The translations under genes were made by a program, and so were the position numbers. From contig NZ_JAUSVA010000002.1 of assembly GCF_030813695.1 (NCBI RefSeq), positions 6,510,001 to 6,574,000 on the forward strand: a stretch of DNA of 64,000 nucleotides. The letters are read 5' to 3'. The notes under the pieces are model-generated. The model saw nothing but the letters and a program-made list of their open reading frames with translations, did not search any database and had not been told where the DNA came from. The DNA comes from Kitasatospora herbaricolor (GTDB lineage Bacteria > Actinomycetota > Actinomycetes > Streptomycetales > Streptomycetaceae). Of the stretch, positions 23,508 through 31,905 are shown piece by piece (position 1 is the stretch's first letter; every line of letters starts with the position of its first letter).

Positions 23508-23523
23508 AGTTGTATAGCCAACT
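23508..23523. promoter_or_regulatory. GntR-type operator copy D (PhnY-PhnZ promoter)
   Basis: AGTTGTATAGCCAACT, an AGTTG-N6-CAACT repeat, lies 58 bases upstream of the fusion gene start at 23450. On the minus strand its centre reads GGCTATACAACT, so it may overlap the -10 region. Confidence 0.7.
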
Positions 23524-23666
23524 ATGCCGCTGCGACGACCATCCCGGGCGTGGATGAGGCGGGGATGCCGCCGAGATGAACGATCGGGGAACAGTGCTCT
23601 CCCGCTCGGCCGCAAGACCCGGGACGGACCGGCCGCCCCCGCCGCCTCCCCTCCTGCCGCGCGTCC

Positions 23667-25208
23667 CTACGGCGCGTCCTCCGTGCCGGCGGTGCCGGCG
23701 GTGCCCACACCGCTGACGGTGCGCACGGTGTGGGCGTGCGAGGCCGCCGCCGCCCCGTACGCACCGGGCCGGACCCGGCGACGGCGGGCCCGGGCCGCCA
23801 GGACGGAGAGCAGGATGCCCACCCCGCACGCGATGGTGAGCAGCAGGCAGGCCCGGGAGAGGCCCGCGGCCAGCGCCTGCGCCGTCCCCTCGCCGCTCGC
23901 GAGGTGCGACGCGCCGACGGACGTGTTCACGGTGGCCACGGCCGCGGTGAAGGCGGCGGCACCGATGTAGCGGGCCATGTTCGAGATGCCGGACGCCGCG
24001 CCGACGTCGTCCTCGGCCACCGACGAGGTGGACGCCGAACTCGCCGGGCCGTTCACGAGCCCCAGGCCGGCGGCCAGCAGCACCAGCGGCAGGGCGAACG
24101 CCCCGTACCGCCAGTCGGCCTGCACCAGCACCAGCAGCGCGCAGCCGGCCGTCGCCGCCGCGAAACCGGCCCCGATCACCGGCCCGACGCCCAGCCGCTT
24201 GACGGCCCGGGGCACCAGCGGGGTGACGGCGATCAGGCCCACGGTCGCGGGCAGGGTCGCAAGGCCGGCCTGGAACGGGCTCAGGGCGAGCGTGGCGGGA
24301 TTCTGGAAGTAGAGGCTGACCAGGTACATCAGGCCGTTGATCACGCCGGCGCTGAGCAGGATCGCCACCGTGGCGCCGATCAGCACGCGGTCGCGCAGCA
24401 GCCGCAGGTCCACCAGCGGCTCGTCCACCCGCCGCTCCACCGCGACGAAGGCGAGGGCCGCGAGCAGGGACAGCGCGAGGCAGCCCAGCACTCCCGCCGA
24501 CGTCCAGCCCCAGTCGGCGCCCTCGCTCAGCGCGAGCAGCGCCGGGGCCAGCACGGCGGCGATCAGTACCGTCCCCGCGAAGTCGATCGACCGGCTGCGG
24601 TCCGGATCACGGGACTCGGTGATGCCGCTCAGGGTGACCGGGACGCAGGCCGCCGCGATCGCCGCGTCGATCCAGAACAGGCCCTGCCACCCGATGCCGT
24701 CCACCAGCAGGCCGCCCACCAGCGGCCCGACGGCCGCGCCCACCGCCGAGGCGGCGCCCCACACGGTCACGGCCCGGACCCGGCCCTGTCCCGAGGTCGC
24801 CACCGACAGCAGGCTCATCCCGCAGGCCAGGATCGTGGCCCCGGAGGCGCCCTGGACCGCCCGGCCCGCGATGACCCCCGCGCCGCTGTCGGACAGCGCG
24901 ATCACGGCGCAGGAGGCGATGAACAGGGCCAGCCCGGCGAGGAAGACCAGCCGCCGACCGAAGACGTCGCCGAGGGCGCCCGAGGTGACGATCACGGCCG
25001 CGCCGACCAGCGAGTACCCGGTGATGGCCCACTGGAGGGTGTCGAGGGACGCGCCGGTGTCCGCGCTGATCGCCGGCAGCAGGATGCTCACCGCCGAGGT
25101 GTTGGCGTTGACGACCAGGGTCGAGACGCAGGTGGCGGCCAGCAGGGCAGCGCCCGCCGGCCGGCCCTGTTCCTCGCCTGGTGCGGCGTCCTCCGTGGTC
25201 TCCGGCAC
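23667..25208 (-). CDS. MFS drug/proton antiporter, DHA2 (14-helix) type
   Basis: This 513-residue protein has about 14 hydrophobic segments. Motif A is GALGDVFGRRLVFLAG after helix 2, and the helix 1 region is LVVNANTSAVSILLPAI. A long acidic/basic loop (ITESRDPDRSRSIDF) lies between helices 6 and 7. This is the EmrB/QacA layout for export of lipophilic compounds. The C-terminal 50 residues are a soluble Arg/Ala/Thr-rich tail. The GTG at 25208 is only just preceded by GAAGG, so the start is uncertain. It stands alone; 25209-25382 shows no gene. Confidence 0.85.
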   Translation of the reverse strand: MPETTEDAAPGEEQGRPAGAALLAATCVSTLVVNANTSAVSILLPAISADTGASLDTLQWAITGYSLVGAAVIVTSGALGDVFGRRLVFLAGLALFIASCAVIALSDSGAGVIAGRAVQGASGATILACGMSLLSVATSGQGRVRAVTVWGAASAVGAAVGPLVGGLLVDGIGWQGLFWIDAAIAAACVPVTLSGITESRDPDRSRSIDFAGTVLIAAVLAPALLALSEGADWGWTSAGVLGCLALSLLAALAFVAVERRVDEPLVDLRLLRDRVLIGATVAILLSAGVINGLMYLVSLYFQNPATLALSPFQAGLATLPATVGLIAVTPLVPRAVKRLGVGPVIGAGFAAATAGCALLVLVQADWRYGAFALPLVLLAAGLGLVNGPASSASTSSVAEDDVGAASGISNMARYIGAAAFTAAVATVNTSVGASHLASGEGTAQALAAGLSRACLLLTIACGVGILLSVLAARARRRRVRPGAYGAAAASHAHTVRTVSGVGTAGTAGTEDAP

Positions 25209-25382
25209 CTTCGTAGGTTCGCACGGGCCCGGCCGCTCCGCAGCCCGGGCCGACGGGCCTCACCCGGCCCGCGCCGCCCGGACGGCCCCCGCACGCCGGA
25301 CCCCTGGCCCCGCACTCCGCCCCCACGCTCCGGCGCCCGTTGCTCCGGAGCCCTTCCGGTCGGCCGGCGTGCCCGGCCGCCC

Positions 25383-26825
25383 TCATCGCTGCCAGGCTGC
25401 CAGCAGATCCCCCGCGTCCAGGTGCAGGTCGGGCTTCACCCCGGTGTGCAGGCCAGCCGGGCAGACGGTGACCAGCCGGGCCCCGGCGGCCTCGGGCACC
25501 ACGGCCCGGGCTCCGGCCAGATGGGCCAGTTCGCCGGCGGTGATCCGCTTGCGCTCCCGCCACTTCACCGTGCCGACGGCCGTCACCCGCCGGGTCCGGG
25601 CGGTCCGGGCCACGACGTCGTACTCATGGGTGTTGTCGCGGGTCCACCAGCTGCCCACCTCGTCCGCGCCGTCGAGCGCCGGCAGTTCGGGCGCCAGTCG
25701 CAACAGGGCCTCGTGCACCAGCGGTTCGACGGCCTTGCCCCGCCAGGTCGTCCAGTCCCGCCCGAACGCGTCGAGGGCGATGTCGGCCCGGCCGCGCGAG
25801 ATGTGCGGGATCTGCTGCTCCACGAAGCGGAACCAGAACCGTAGGTACGGATCCTCGATCCGGTAGCGCCGGAGCTTCCCGCGGGGTGGCGCGCCGATCG
25901 GCACGTCCGCCGCGACGACGCCCTTCTGCTCGGTCAGCGTCTTGAGAGCACGGGTCGCCGCGGTCTGGGCGGTGCTGCCGGCTTCGGGCAGCCGGCCGAC
26001 GATCTGCGAGAAGGCGGCCACGCCCACCTCGTGACCGCCCATCGCCGAGAGCACCCGCCGGGCCTGCGGCCCGTCGGGGAACTCGGCGTCCACCACCCGC
26101 TGCCCGGTGACCACGAGGCTGCTGTTCTCGTCGGTCAGCTCCTGTTCGACGAGACGCCGGGCGCCGCCCGCGGTCGCGCACTCCAGGAGCAGTCGTGGGT
26201 AGCCCCCGGTGACCAGATGGGCGTCGAAGGCGTCCATGGGATCGTGGCCGGAGCCCAGTGCCTCGGCGCACTCGGCGGGGTTGAAGGGCCGGATCAGCTG
26301 CTCGCGGGCTCGCCCGTACAGCGGCCGGTCGTGCTCGGTGAGCCGTTCCATCATGGTGACGTCGGAGCCGATCAGGACCAGCAGGACGGGCGTCCGCTCC
26401 AGCCGCCGGTCCCAGGCGTTCTGCAGGGCGCCCTCCAACGTCGGGTCCGTGGCCGCGGCCCAGGGGAACTCGTCCAGCACCACGACGGCGGGTGTCCGCG
26501 AGCAGGCGAGCGCGAGCCGGCCGAAGGCGTCAGACCAGGAGGACGGCGGTGAGGCGAACAGGGTGTCGGCCTCCGGAAGGGGCGTGCGCGCCGTGCCGAG
26601 GTCGGCCGTCAGCCCCTGCAACTGGGTTTGCGGGTCGGCGTTCTTCACCGCCGTGAAGTAGAGGTACGGCAGGCCGGACCCCTCCACGAAGCGCGTGAAC
26701 AGGCGGGACTTGCCGACCTGTCGCCGGCCGCGGACCGCGAGCATCCGACCCTGCCCCTGTGCGCTGATCGCGCTCAGGTGCCCGGCCAGTTGTTGCAGTA
26801 CGTCGTGACGGCCGTAGAAGGACAT
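25383..26825 (-). CDS. ATPase of the archaeal-ATPase/DUF234 family
   Basis: The 480 residues start with a P-loop ATPase: Walker A GRRQVGKSR at about 32-40, Walker B AVVVLDEFPW at about 112-121, and sensor LVLIGSDVTMMERL. A winged-helix middle follows, then a DUF234-like end (RYRIEDPYLRFWFRFVE, and EYDVVARTARTRRVTAVGTVKW). That last part recalls PD-(D/E)XK nucleases but lacks the usual Glu before Lys-Trp (it is Thr-Val-Lys-Trp). The cellular role of the family is unclear. ATG 26825 follows a perfect inverted repeat at 26851. Confidence 0.8.
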   Translation of the reverse strand: MSFYGRHDVLQQLAGHLSAISAQGQGRMLAVRGRRQVGKSRLFTRFVEGSGLPYLYFTAVKNADPQTQLQGLTADLGTARTPLPEADTLFASPPSSWSDAFGRLALACSRTPAVVVLDEFPWAAATDPTLEGALQNAWDRRLERTPVLLVLIGSDVTMMERLTEHDRPLYGRAREQLIRPFNPAECAEALGSGHDPMDAFDAHLVTGGYPRLLLECATAGGARRLVEQELTDENSSLVVTGQRVVDAEFPDGPQARRVLSAMGGHEVGVAAFSQIVGRLPEAGSTAQTAATRALKTLTEQKGVVAADVPIGAPPRGKLRRYRIEDPYLRFWFRFVEQQIPHISRGRADIALDAFGRDWTTWRGKAVEPLVHEALLRLAPELPALDGADEVGSWWTRDNTHEYDVVARTARTRRVTAVGTVKWRERKRITAGELAHLAGARAVVPEAAGARLVTVCPAGLHTGVKPDLHLDAGDLLAAWQR

Positions 26826-26850
26826 GGGTCACCAGACATCCAAGGAGGAA

Positions 26851-26868
26851 TCATACGGCAACGTATGA
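26851..26868. promoter_or_regulatory. Inverted repeat upstream of the DUF234 ATPase
   Basis: TCATACG-GCAA-CGTATGA is a perfect 7-bp inverted repeat 26 bases before the ATPase start and just before an AT-rich GATACAT stretch. It looks like an operator or a cruciform target; the protein that binds it is unknown. Confidence 0.5.
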
Positions 26869-27019
26869 TACATCGATGCGTGTTACGGAGAGCTCTTCCT
26901 TGTTCACCTGAGGTGTTCGGGAGGCCCGTCGGTCGTGGTCGCCCCGGCCGTCCCCGGGGCGCCCGCACGCGCACGGTCGGGGCGGCCGCTCCGCCCCGAC
27001 CGGCCCCCTGCGGCGGGGG

Positions 27020-28126
27020 TCACCCGGTGGGGCCGCCCGCCGCCCTCCAGGCCGTCGCCGCGGCCGCCGTCGCCGTCGGCACGTCGGCGGCTGCGCCCGT
27101 GGCCAGCAACGCCTCGCCGAGTGCGGTCAGGCAGTCCTGGACGACCTCCGCCGACGCGTTCCGGCCGTAGTGGTTGACCCGCAGCATCTCCGCGGCCAGC
27201 GCGCCGCCGCCCGCCTGGACGGGCAGGGCGGGGTCCAGGCCGGCGGCCAGCTCGGCCGCGTTCAGACCGGGCGGGGTGCGCAGGGTGGTGGCCACCGGAG
27301 CCGCGTGCCCGTCGGCGGGGACGAACGGGGTCAGCGTGCCGAGCGCCCGCACCCCGGCGCGGACGGCGGCCGCCGCGGCCCGGTGCCGGGTGATGGTGGC
27401 GTCGAGGCCGTCGGCGGCGATCCGGTCGAGGCAGGCGTCCAGCGCGAGCATCTCCAACTGGGCCGGGGCGTGCGGCAGCACGGTGCGTCCGGCGTCCGTC
27501 CAGCGCTCCTTCCAGTCCAGCAGCGAGAGGTAGGAGCGGCGCGGCGCCGCCGGGTTGGCGGTGATCCGCTCCCAGGCCCGCCCGCTCACCGACACCGCCG
27601 AGACCCCGGCCGGGCCGCCCATCGCCTTCTGCCCGCCGATCACGCAGAGGTCCACGCCCCAGGCGTCGGTCAGCAGCGGCTCGGCGGCGACCGAGGCGAC
27701 GGCGTCCAGCATCAGCAGGGCGCCGTGCTCGCGCACCACCGCGGCGATCTCCGCCACCGGGTTGGTGTTGCCGGTGGCGGCCTCGGCGTGCACCAGCGAG
27801 ACGAAGTCGATCTCCGGGTCCGCCCGCAGGGCCTGGGCGACCTGGTCGGCGGTGACGGCGGAGTCGAACGGCACCGTCAGGTCGACGACCTTGGCGTCGC
27901 AGTCCCGCAGCCAGTTCCCGAAGGTCTGCCCGTACGGGCCGGTGACGACGTTGAGCGCCGTGCTGCCCGGGTGCGCGGCGCCGCGGATGGCCGCCTCCAG
28001 CGGGAGCAGGGCCTCGCCCTGGGTGATGATCACGTCGGCGGTGGTGTGCAGCAGCGCGGCCACCTTGTCCTCGATCGCGGCGAAGTGCGCGGCGCCGAGC
28101 GGGGGGAGGTCGAGGAAGGGGCTCAC
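27020..28126 (-). CDS. Class V aminotransferase (alanine-glyoxylate/serine-pyruvate type)
   Basis: This 368-residue PLP enzyme has the phosphate-contact loop TGPYGQTFGNW, LVHAEAATGNTNPV, cofactor Asp in LLMLDAVAS and the Schiff-base Lys in VIGGQKAMGGPAG (about residue 205). It is closest in look to alanine-glyoxylate or serine-pyruvate transaminases rather than to PhnW. Its place a few kb from the phosphonate genes invites a link to glycine/glyoxylate produced by the PhnY-PhnZ route, but no shared operator is seen at its promoter. The start is GTG 28126 with GAAAGG about 10 bases ahead. Confidence 0.8.
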   Translation of the reverse strand: MSPFLDLPPLGAAHFAAIEDKVAALLHTTADVIITQGEALLPLEAAIRGAAHPGSTALNVVTGPYGQTFGNWLRDCDAKVVDLTVPFDSAVTADQVAQALRADPEIDFVSLVHAEAATGNTNPVAEIAAVVREHGALLMLDAVASVAAEPLLTDAWGVDLCVIGGQKAMGGPAGVSAVSVSGRAWERITANPAAPRRSYLSLLDWKERWTDAGRTVLPHAPAQLEMLALDACLDRIAADGLDATITRHRAAAAAVRAGVRALGTLTPFVPADGHAAPVATTLRTPPGLNAAELAAGLDPALPVQAGGGALAAEMLRVNHYGRNASAEVVQDCLTALGEALLATGAAADVPTATAAAATAWRAAGGPTG

Positions 28127-28152
28127 GGGGCCGGCCTTTCGCTGGTCGTGGT

Positions 28153-28182
28153 GGCCCGCCCCCGGCCGGCCGGGGGCGGGCC
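28153..28182. repeat. 30-nt perfect palindrome in divergent promoter region
   Basis: GGCCCGCCCCCGGCC followed by its exact complement lies 27 bases upstream of the aminotransferase start, between it and the divergent amidohydrolase. It could be a 5' leader hairpin; a terminator would be odd at this place. Confidence 0.6.
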
Positions 28183-28323
28183 CGCAGGCCTCCGCGGGGC
28201 CGCCCCACCGGTGGCCGGGGGCGGCCAGTGGTGTACGGAGGGCACCGTGCGGACGGGCCCCGGTGCCCAGTCTGCCCCATCGTCCGCCGCCGGCCCGGCC
28301 GGACCCGTCGGTAGAGTGCGGGC

Positions 28324-29412
28324 ATGAGCGACGCTGGGGTGCTGCACATCAAGGGCCGGGTGCTGGTCGGCCCCGAGGACGTCCGGGACGAACTCTGGGT
28401 GGTGGACGGGCGGGTGGCCTTCGACCGGCCGACCGGCGGCGATGTCCGGACGGTCACCGGCTGGGTGCTGCCCGGCCTGGTCGACGCGCACTGCCACGTC
28501 GGCCTGGACGCGCACGGAGCGGTGGACGAGGCGACCAGCGAGAAGCAGGCCCTCACCGACCGCGACGCCGGCACCCTGCTGATCCGCGACGCCGGCTCGG
28601 CCGCCGACACCCGCTGGATCGACGACCGCGAGGACCTGCCCCGGATCATCCGCGCGGGCCGCCACATCGCCCGCACCCGGCGCTACATCCGCAACTACGC
28701 GCACGAGATCGAGCCCGGGGACCTGCCCGCGTACGTCCGCGCGGAGGCCCGGCGCGGCGACGGCTGGGTGAAGCTGGTCGGCGACTGGATCGACCGCGAC
28801 CGGGGCGACCTGGCGGCCTGCTGGCCGGGCGACGCGCTGGCCGAGGCGATCGCGGCGGCGCACCAGGAGGGCGCTCGGGTCACCGCGCACTGCTTCGCCG
28901 CCGAGTCGCTGCCCGACCTGCTGGCCGCCGGGATCGACTGCGTGGAGCACGCCACCGGCCTGACCGAGGAGTTGATCCCGCAGTTCGCCGAGCGCGGGGT
29001 GGCGATCGTCCCGACCCTGGTCAACATCGCGACCTTCCCGAAGCTGGCGGCCGGCGGCGAGGACAGGTTCCCGGCCTGGTCCGCGCACATGCGCCGGCTG
29101 CACGAGCGCCGCTACGACACGGTGGCCGCCGCGCACGACGCCGGGATCCCGGTCTACGTCGGCACGGACGCCGGCGGCTCGCTCGCCCACGGCCTGGTCG
29201 CGCAGGAGGTCGCGGAACTGGTGAAGGCCGGCCTGACGGCCGCCGAGGCGCTCTCGGCGGCCAGTTGGGCCGCCAGGGCCTGGCTCGGCCGGGACGGTCT
29301 GACCGAGGGCGCCTCCGCCGACCTGGTGGTCTACGCCGAGGACCCGCGCGCCGACGTCCGGGTGCTGGCGGACCCGCGGCTGGTGGTGCTGCGGGGCCGT
29401 CCGGTCGGCTGA
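28324..29412 (+). CDS. Amidohydrolase-family metal-dependent hydrolase
   Basis: This 362-residue protein has the amidohydrolase metal ligands: HxH in VDAHCHVGLD (about residues 57-59), a Lys candidate in GWVKLVGDW, His in VTAHCF, His in CVEHATG, and Asp in GTDAGGSLAHG. It ends in the small beta-sandwich domain (ADLVVYAEDPRADVRVL). Members hydrolyse C-N bonds in ureas, hydantoins, prolidase-like dipeptides and similar compounds; the substrate is not predictable. ATG 28324 is close to the end of the divergent region and its ribosome binding site is weak. Confidence 0.85.
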   Translation: MSDAGVLHIKGRVLVGPEDVRDELWVVDGRVAFDRPTGGDVRTVTGWVLPGLVDAHCHVGLDAHGAVDEATSEKQALTDRDAGTLLIRDAGSAADTRWIDDREDLPRIIRAGRHIARTRRYIRNYAHEIEPGDLPAYVRAEARRGDGWVKLVGDWIDRDRGDLAACWPGDALAEAIAAAHQEGARVTAHCFAAESLPDLLAAGIDCVEHATGLTEELIPQFAERGVAIVPTLVNIATFPKLAAGGEDRFPAWSAHMRRLHERRYDTVAAAHDAGIPVYVGTDAGGSLAHGLVAQEVAELVKAGLTAAEALSAASWAARAWLGRDGLTEGASADLVVYAEDPRADVRVLADPRLVVLRGRPVG

Positions 29413-29592
29413 TCCGGTCGGCCGGGCGGTTCCCCGCGGCGCCGTCAGGACGGGTCCTTCGCCCCGCCGGGGTGGTCGTACGGGCCGCGGCCGGGCAGGC
29501 CTACGGCCGCGGCGGGGCAGGCGTACGGGCCGCGTCCGGCCGGCCGGCGGCCCCGGCGGGGCGGCCCGCGTTGGGCCGATAGGGTGGTGCGC

Positions 29593-30270
29593 ATGGCACC
29601 GCGTCCACTGAACGAGATCGTCGAGCCCGGCTGGGCCACCGCACTGCAGCCGGTCGCCGGACAGGTGGCCGCCATGGGCGACTTCCTGCGCGCGGAGATC
29701 GCCGCCGGCCGAACCTACCTGCCCTCCGGGCCGAACGTGCTGCGCGTCTTCCAGCAGCCCTTCGACGCGGTGCGGGTGCTGATCGTCGGACAGGACCCTT
29801 ACCCCACACCGGGGCATGCTGTCGGCCTGTCCTTCTCGGTGGCGCCGGAGGTCCGGCCGATCCCGGCCAGCCTGATCAACATCTACCAGGAGTACGGCCA
29901 GGACCTCGGCCTGCCGCAGCCCTCCAACGGCGATCTCACGCCCTGGACCGAGCAGGGCGTCCTGCTGCTCAACCGCGCCCTGACGACCGCGCCGCGCAAG
30001 CCGGCCGCGCACCGGGGCAAGGGCTGGGAGGAGGTCACCGAGCAGGCGATCAAGGCGCTGGTGGCGCGCGGCGGCCCGCTGGTCGCGATCCTCTGGGGGC
30101 GCGACGCCCGTAACCTGCGCCCGTTGCTGGGGGAGGTGCCGGCGGTGGAGTCGGCGCATCCGAGTCCGTACTCGGCGAACTCCGGTTTCTTCGGCTCGCG
30201 TCCGTTCAGCCGGGCCAACGAACTGCTGGTCCGGCAGGGTGCGCAGCCGGTGGACTGGCGACTGCCTTAG
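29593..30270 (+). CDS. ung: Uracil-DNA glycosylase, family 1
   Basis: This 225-residue enzyme has the water-activating loop GQDPYPTPGHAVGLSFSV (Asp and Tyr), the NRALTT region, and the Leu/His loop HPSPYSANSGFFGSRPFS. These are complete family 1 motifs. It removes uracil from DNA at the start of base excision repair. ATG 29593 is preferred because the preceding GTG (29584) adds only three residues. The 29413-29592 gap before it has a repeated TACGGGCCGCG/CCGGC stretch and no gene. It is monocistronic. Confidence 0.93.
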   Translation: MAPRPLNEIVEPGWATALQPVAGQVAAMGDFLRAEIAAGRTYLPSGPNVLRVFQQPFDAVRVLIVGQDPYPTPGHAVGLSFSVAPEVRPIPASLINIYQEYGQDLGLPQPSNGDLTPWTEQGVLLLNRALTTAPRKPAAHRGKGWEEVTEQAIKALVARGGPLVAILWGRDARNLRPLLGEVPAVESAHPSPYSANSGFFGSRPFSRANELLVRQGAQPVDWRLP

Positions 30271-30520
30271 CGCTCACGGGCGTTGGGCCGCCCGGTGCCG
30301 TGGCCCGGTCCGGGGCGCGCGGTGGGCTCCTGTCGCCGTACCGTCAACACATGGCGTCAATCTCACCCGAAGGAGTGAACTGACGCTCCGTGTTACTCAT
30401 GTGACGGATTGTTCGAAGAGGATGGCGGCAGTCGAGAGCGACAGCCTTCCCCCGGTCCGACGCGGAGCCTTGCCGCGCACGGGGTGACATCGGTGGCGCG
30501 CTCTCTCCCGATCGCCATGT

Positions 30521-31522
30521 GTGGGGGTTCCTCCTTTGCTGTCCTCATCTCTCCGTGTCGCCGTCGCCACCCTGGTCGTCGCGGCGGCCGTGCTGCCCGC
30601 CACCGCCGCACACGCGACCGGGCCCGGCGCCGTCTCCGGCGCCGGCGGCACCGGCTCGACGGGCGGCCCGGCCACCGGCAGCGCCCGCGCGGTCACGGCC
30701 GAGGTGGACCTGGACGTCAGCCTGCTGAACAAGGCCGTGGACGTGCCGGTGAACATCTCGCTGAACAAGGTGGAGAGCCCCGCCAGGCGCGACGGCTCCG
30801 TGCTCACCGCGAAGGTCGACGGCGTCGACCAGCAGGGCCCGGTCACGCTGGTCAAGGCCGACGTCGGCCGGTCCGTCACCACGGTCGACGCCAAGGGGGC
30901 CGCCGCCTCCGTCGAGCTGGTCAACGCCGACGTCCACGCGCCGGGCCTGCCGCTCACCTCGCTGCTCGGCCTGGAGGCCCTCAGCTCCAAGGTGACCTGC
31001 CCGGTCGACGGGCCGCCCACCGCCGACGTCACCGCCCCCGCCAAGCTCACCGTCCTCGGCAAGCCGGTCGCCGTCGGCCTGTACGCACCCACCACGGTGG
31101 ACGTGCCGGCCGTCGGCAGCGTCTCGGTCGAGTTCTCCAGGCGGAGCGCCACCAGCAGCACGGCCGCCGCCTCCGCCCTGGAGGTCCGCGTCGAGCTGAA
31201 CCCGCTCAACCTCAACGTGGCCAAGGTCAGCGGCACCGTCACGATCGCCTCGGTGAGCTGCGAGAAGCCGGCCCCGACCGCCCCCGGAACGGCGGCCCCC
31301 GCCCCCTCGACCCCGCCGCCGGCGACCCCGGCCGCCGTGAAGGCGGCGGACGGCACGGCGAGCGGCAAGGCGGCCGTGCCGCAGGCCGCCGGTGAGCACC
31401 TCGCCGCCACCGGCGGCAACGGCACCGGCCCGCTGGCCGCCGGCGCCGCCGCGCTGCTCGCCGGCGGTGCGGGCGCCCTCTGGTTCGCCCGCCGCCGCCG
31501 GGTGCACGCCCGACGGCACTGA
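30521..31522 (+). CDS. SCO1860-family sortase-anchored (LAATG) surface protein
   Basis: This 333-residue exported protein has a Sec signal (VAVATLVVAAAVLPATAAHA), a repetitive beta-rich middle with small polar residues, and a Pro/Thr/Ala spacer. It ends in a cell-wall sorting signal: LAATG, a hydrophobic helix (AAGAAALLAGGAGALWF) and ARRRR. The LAxTG pentapeptide fits class E sortases of streptomycetes. GTG 30521 is the earliest start, but TTG 30536 is also possible. Upstream (30271-30520) I see two candidate inverted repeats, TCACCC-GAAG-GAGTGA (30364-30378, imperfect) and GTTACTCATGTGAC, and no gene. Confidence 0.8.
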   Translation: MGVPPLLSSSLRVAVATLVVAAAVLPATAAHATGPGAVSGAGGTGSTGGPATGSARAVTAEVDLDVSLLNKAVDVPVNISLNKVESPARRDGSVLTAKVDGVDQQGPVTLVKADVGRSVTTVDAKGAAASVELVNADVHAPGLPLTSLLGLEALSSKVTCPVDGPPTADVTAPAKLTVLGKPVAVGLYAPTTVDVPAVGSVSVEFSRRSATSSTAAASALEVRVELNPLNLNVAKVSGTVTIASVSCEKPAPTAPGTAAPAPSTPPPATPAAVKAADGTASGKAAVPQAAGEHLAATGGNGTGPLAAGAAALLAGGAGALWFARRRRVHARRH

Positions 31523-31593
31523 GGGCGGGCGGTACCCGAGGGCGCGGGGCGCCTCCCGGGACGGGTGCGTACAGAACGGGTGGGTACAGCGGG

Positions 31594-31627
31594 AAGGGGA
31601 GCGCTTCTTGGGAAGGGCGCTCCCCTT
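31594..31627 (+). terminator. Terminator hairpin after the LAATG protein
   Basis: AAGGGGAGCGC (31594-31604) pairs with GCGCTCCCCTT (31617-31627) across a 12-base loop, followed by a TTGAG-rich run. It lies 72 bases past the stop and before the glutamine synthetase promoter. Confidence 0.65.
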
Positions 31628-31801
31628 GAGAGAGGTGCGCCTCTTGAGACAGGTGCGCCCCGACTGTCACCCTGGGCGGGCCGCCGCCGCACCCCGGCGC
31701 GCGGCCGCCCCGTTTCCTCGGAAGTCCGCCCCGTCTCCAGGGGCACCCGTGCGCCCCGGGGGTGACACCGGCGGCACTCCCGGAGCGTGACAGGGCCGGT
31801 G

Positions 31802-31850
31802 CGGACAGTTGGTTTACATGGGCGTCACATAGGAGGAACAACCGGGAAAC
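31802..31850 (+). promoter_or_regulatory. GlnR-type binding site upstream of glnII
   Basis: Five 5-mers ending in AC recur at exact 11-base steps: CGGAC 31802, TTTAC 31813, GTCAC 31824, GGAAC 31835 and GAAAC 31846. The last three match the GTnAC-n6-GnAAC pattern known for GlnR. The block ends 56 bases before the glnII start, so nitrogen control by GlnR is expected. The remaining 31523-31905 gap has a hairpin at 31594 and no gene. Confidence 0.75.
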
Positions 31851-31905
31851 GGCGGCTTGCGACGCTACGCGGGCACCCACCACTCAGTTTGCGAGGTTCA
31901 CCGCC

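Noticed and set aside
27020..28126. Class V aminotransferase as PhnW (2-aminoethylphosphonate-pyruvate transaminase)
   Set aside because: The Lys region GGQKAMGGPAG is closer to alanine-glyoxylate types than to PhnW as I recall it, and its promoter lacks the shared operator.
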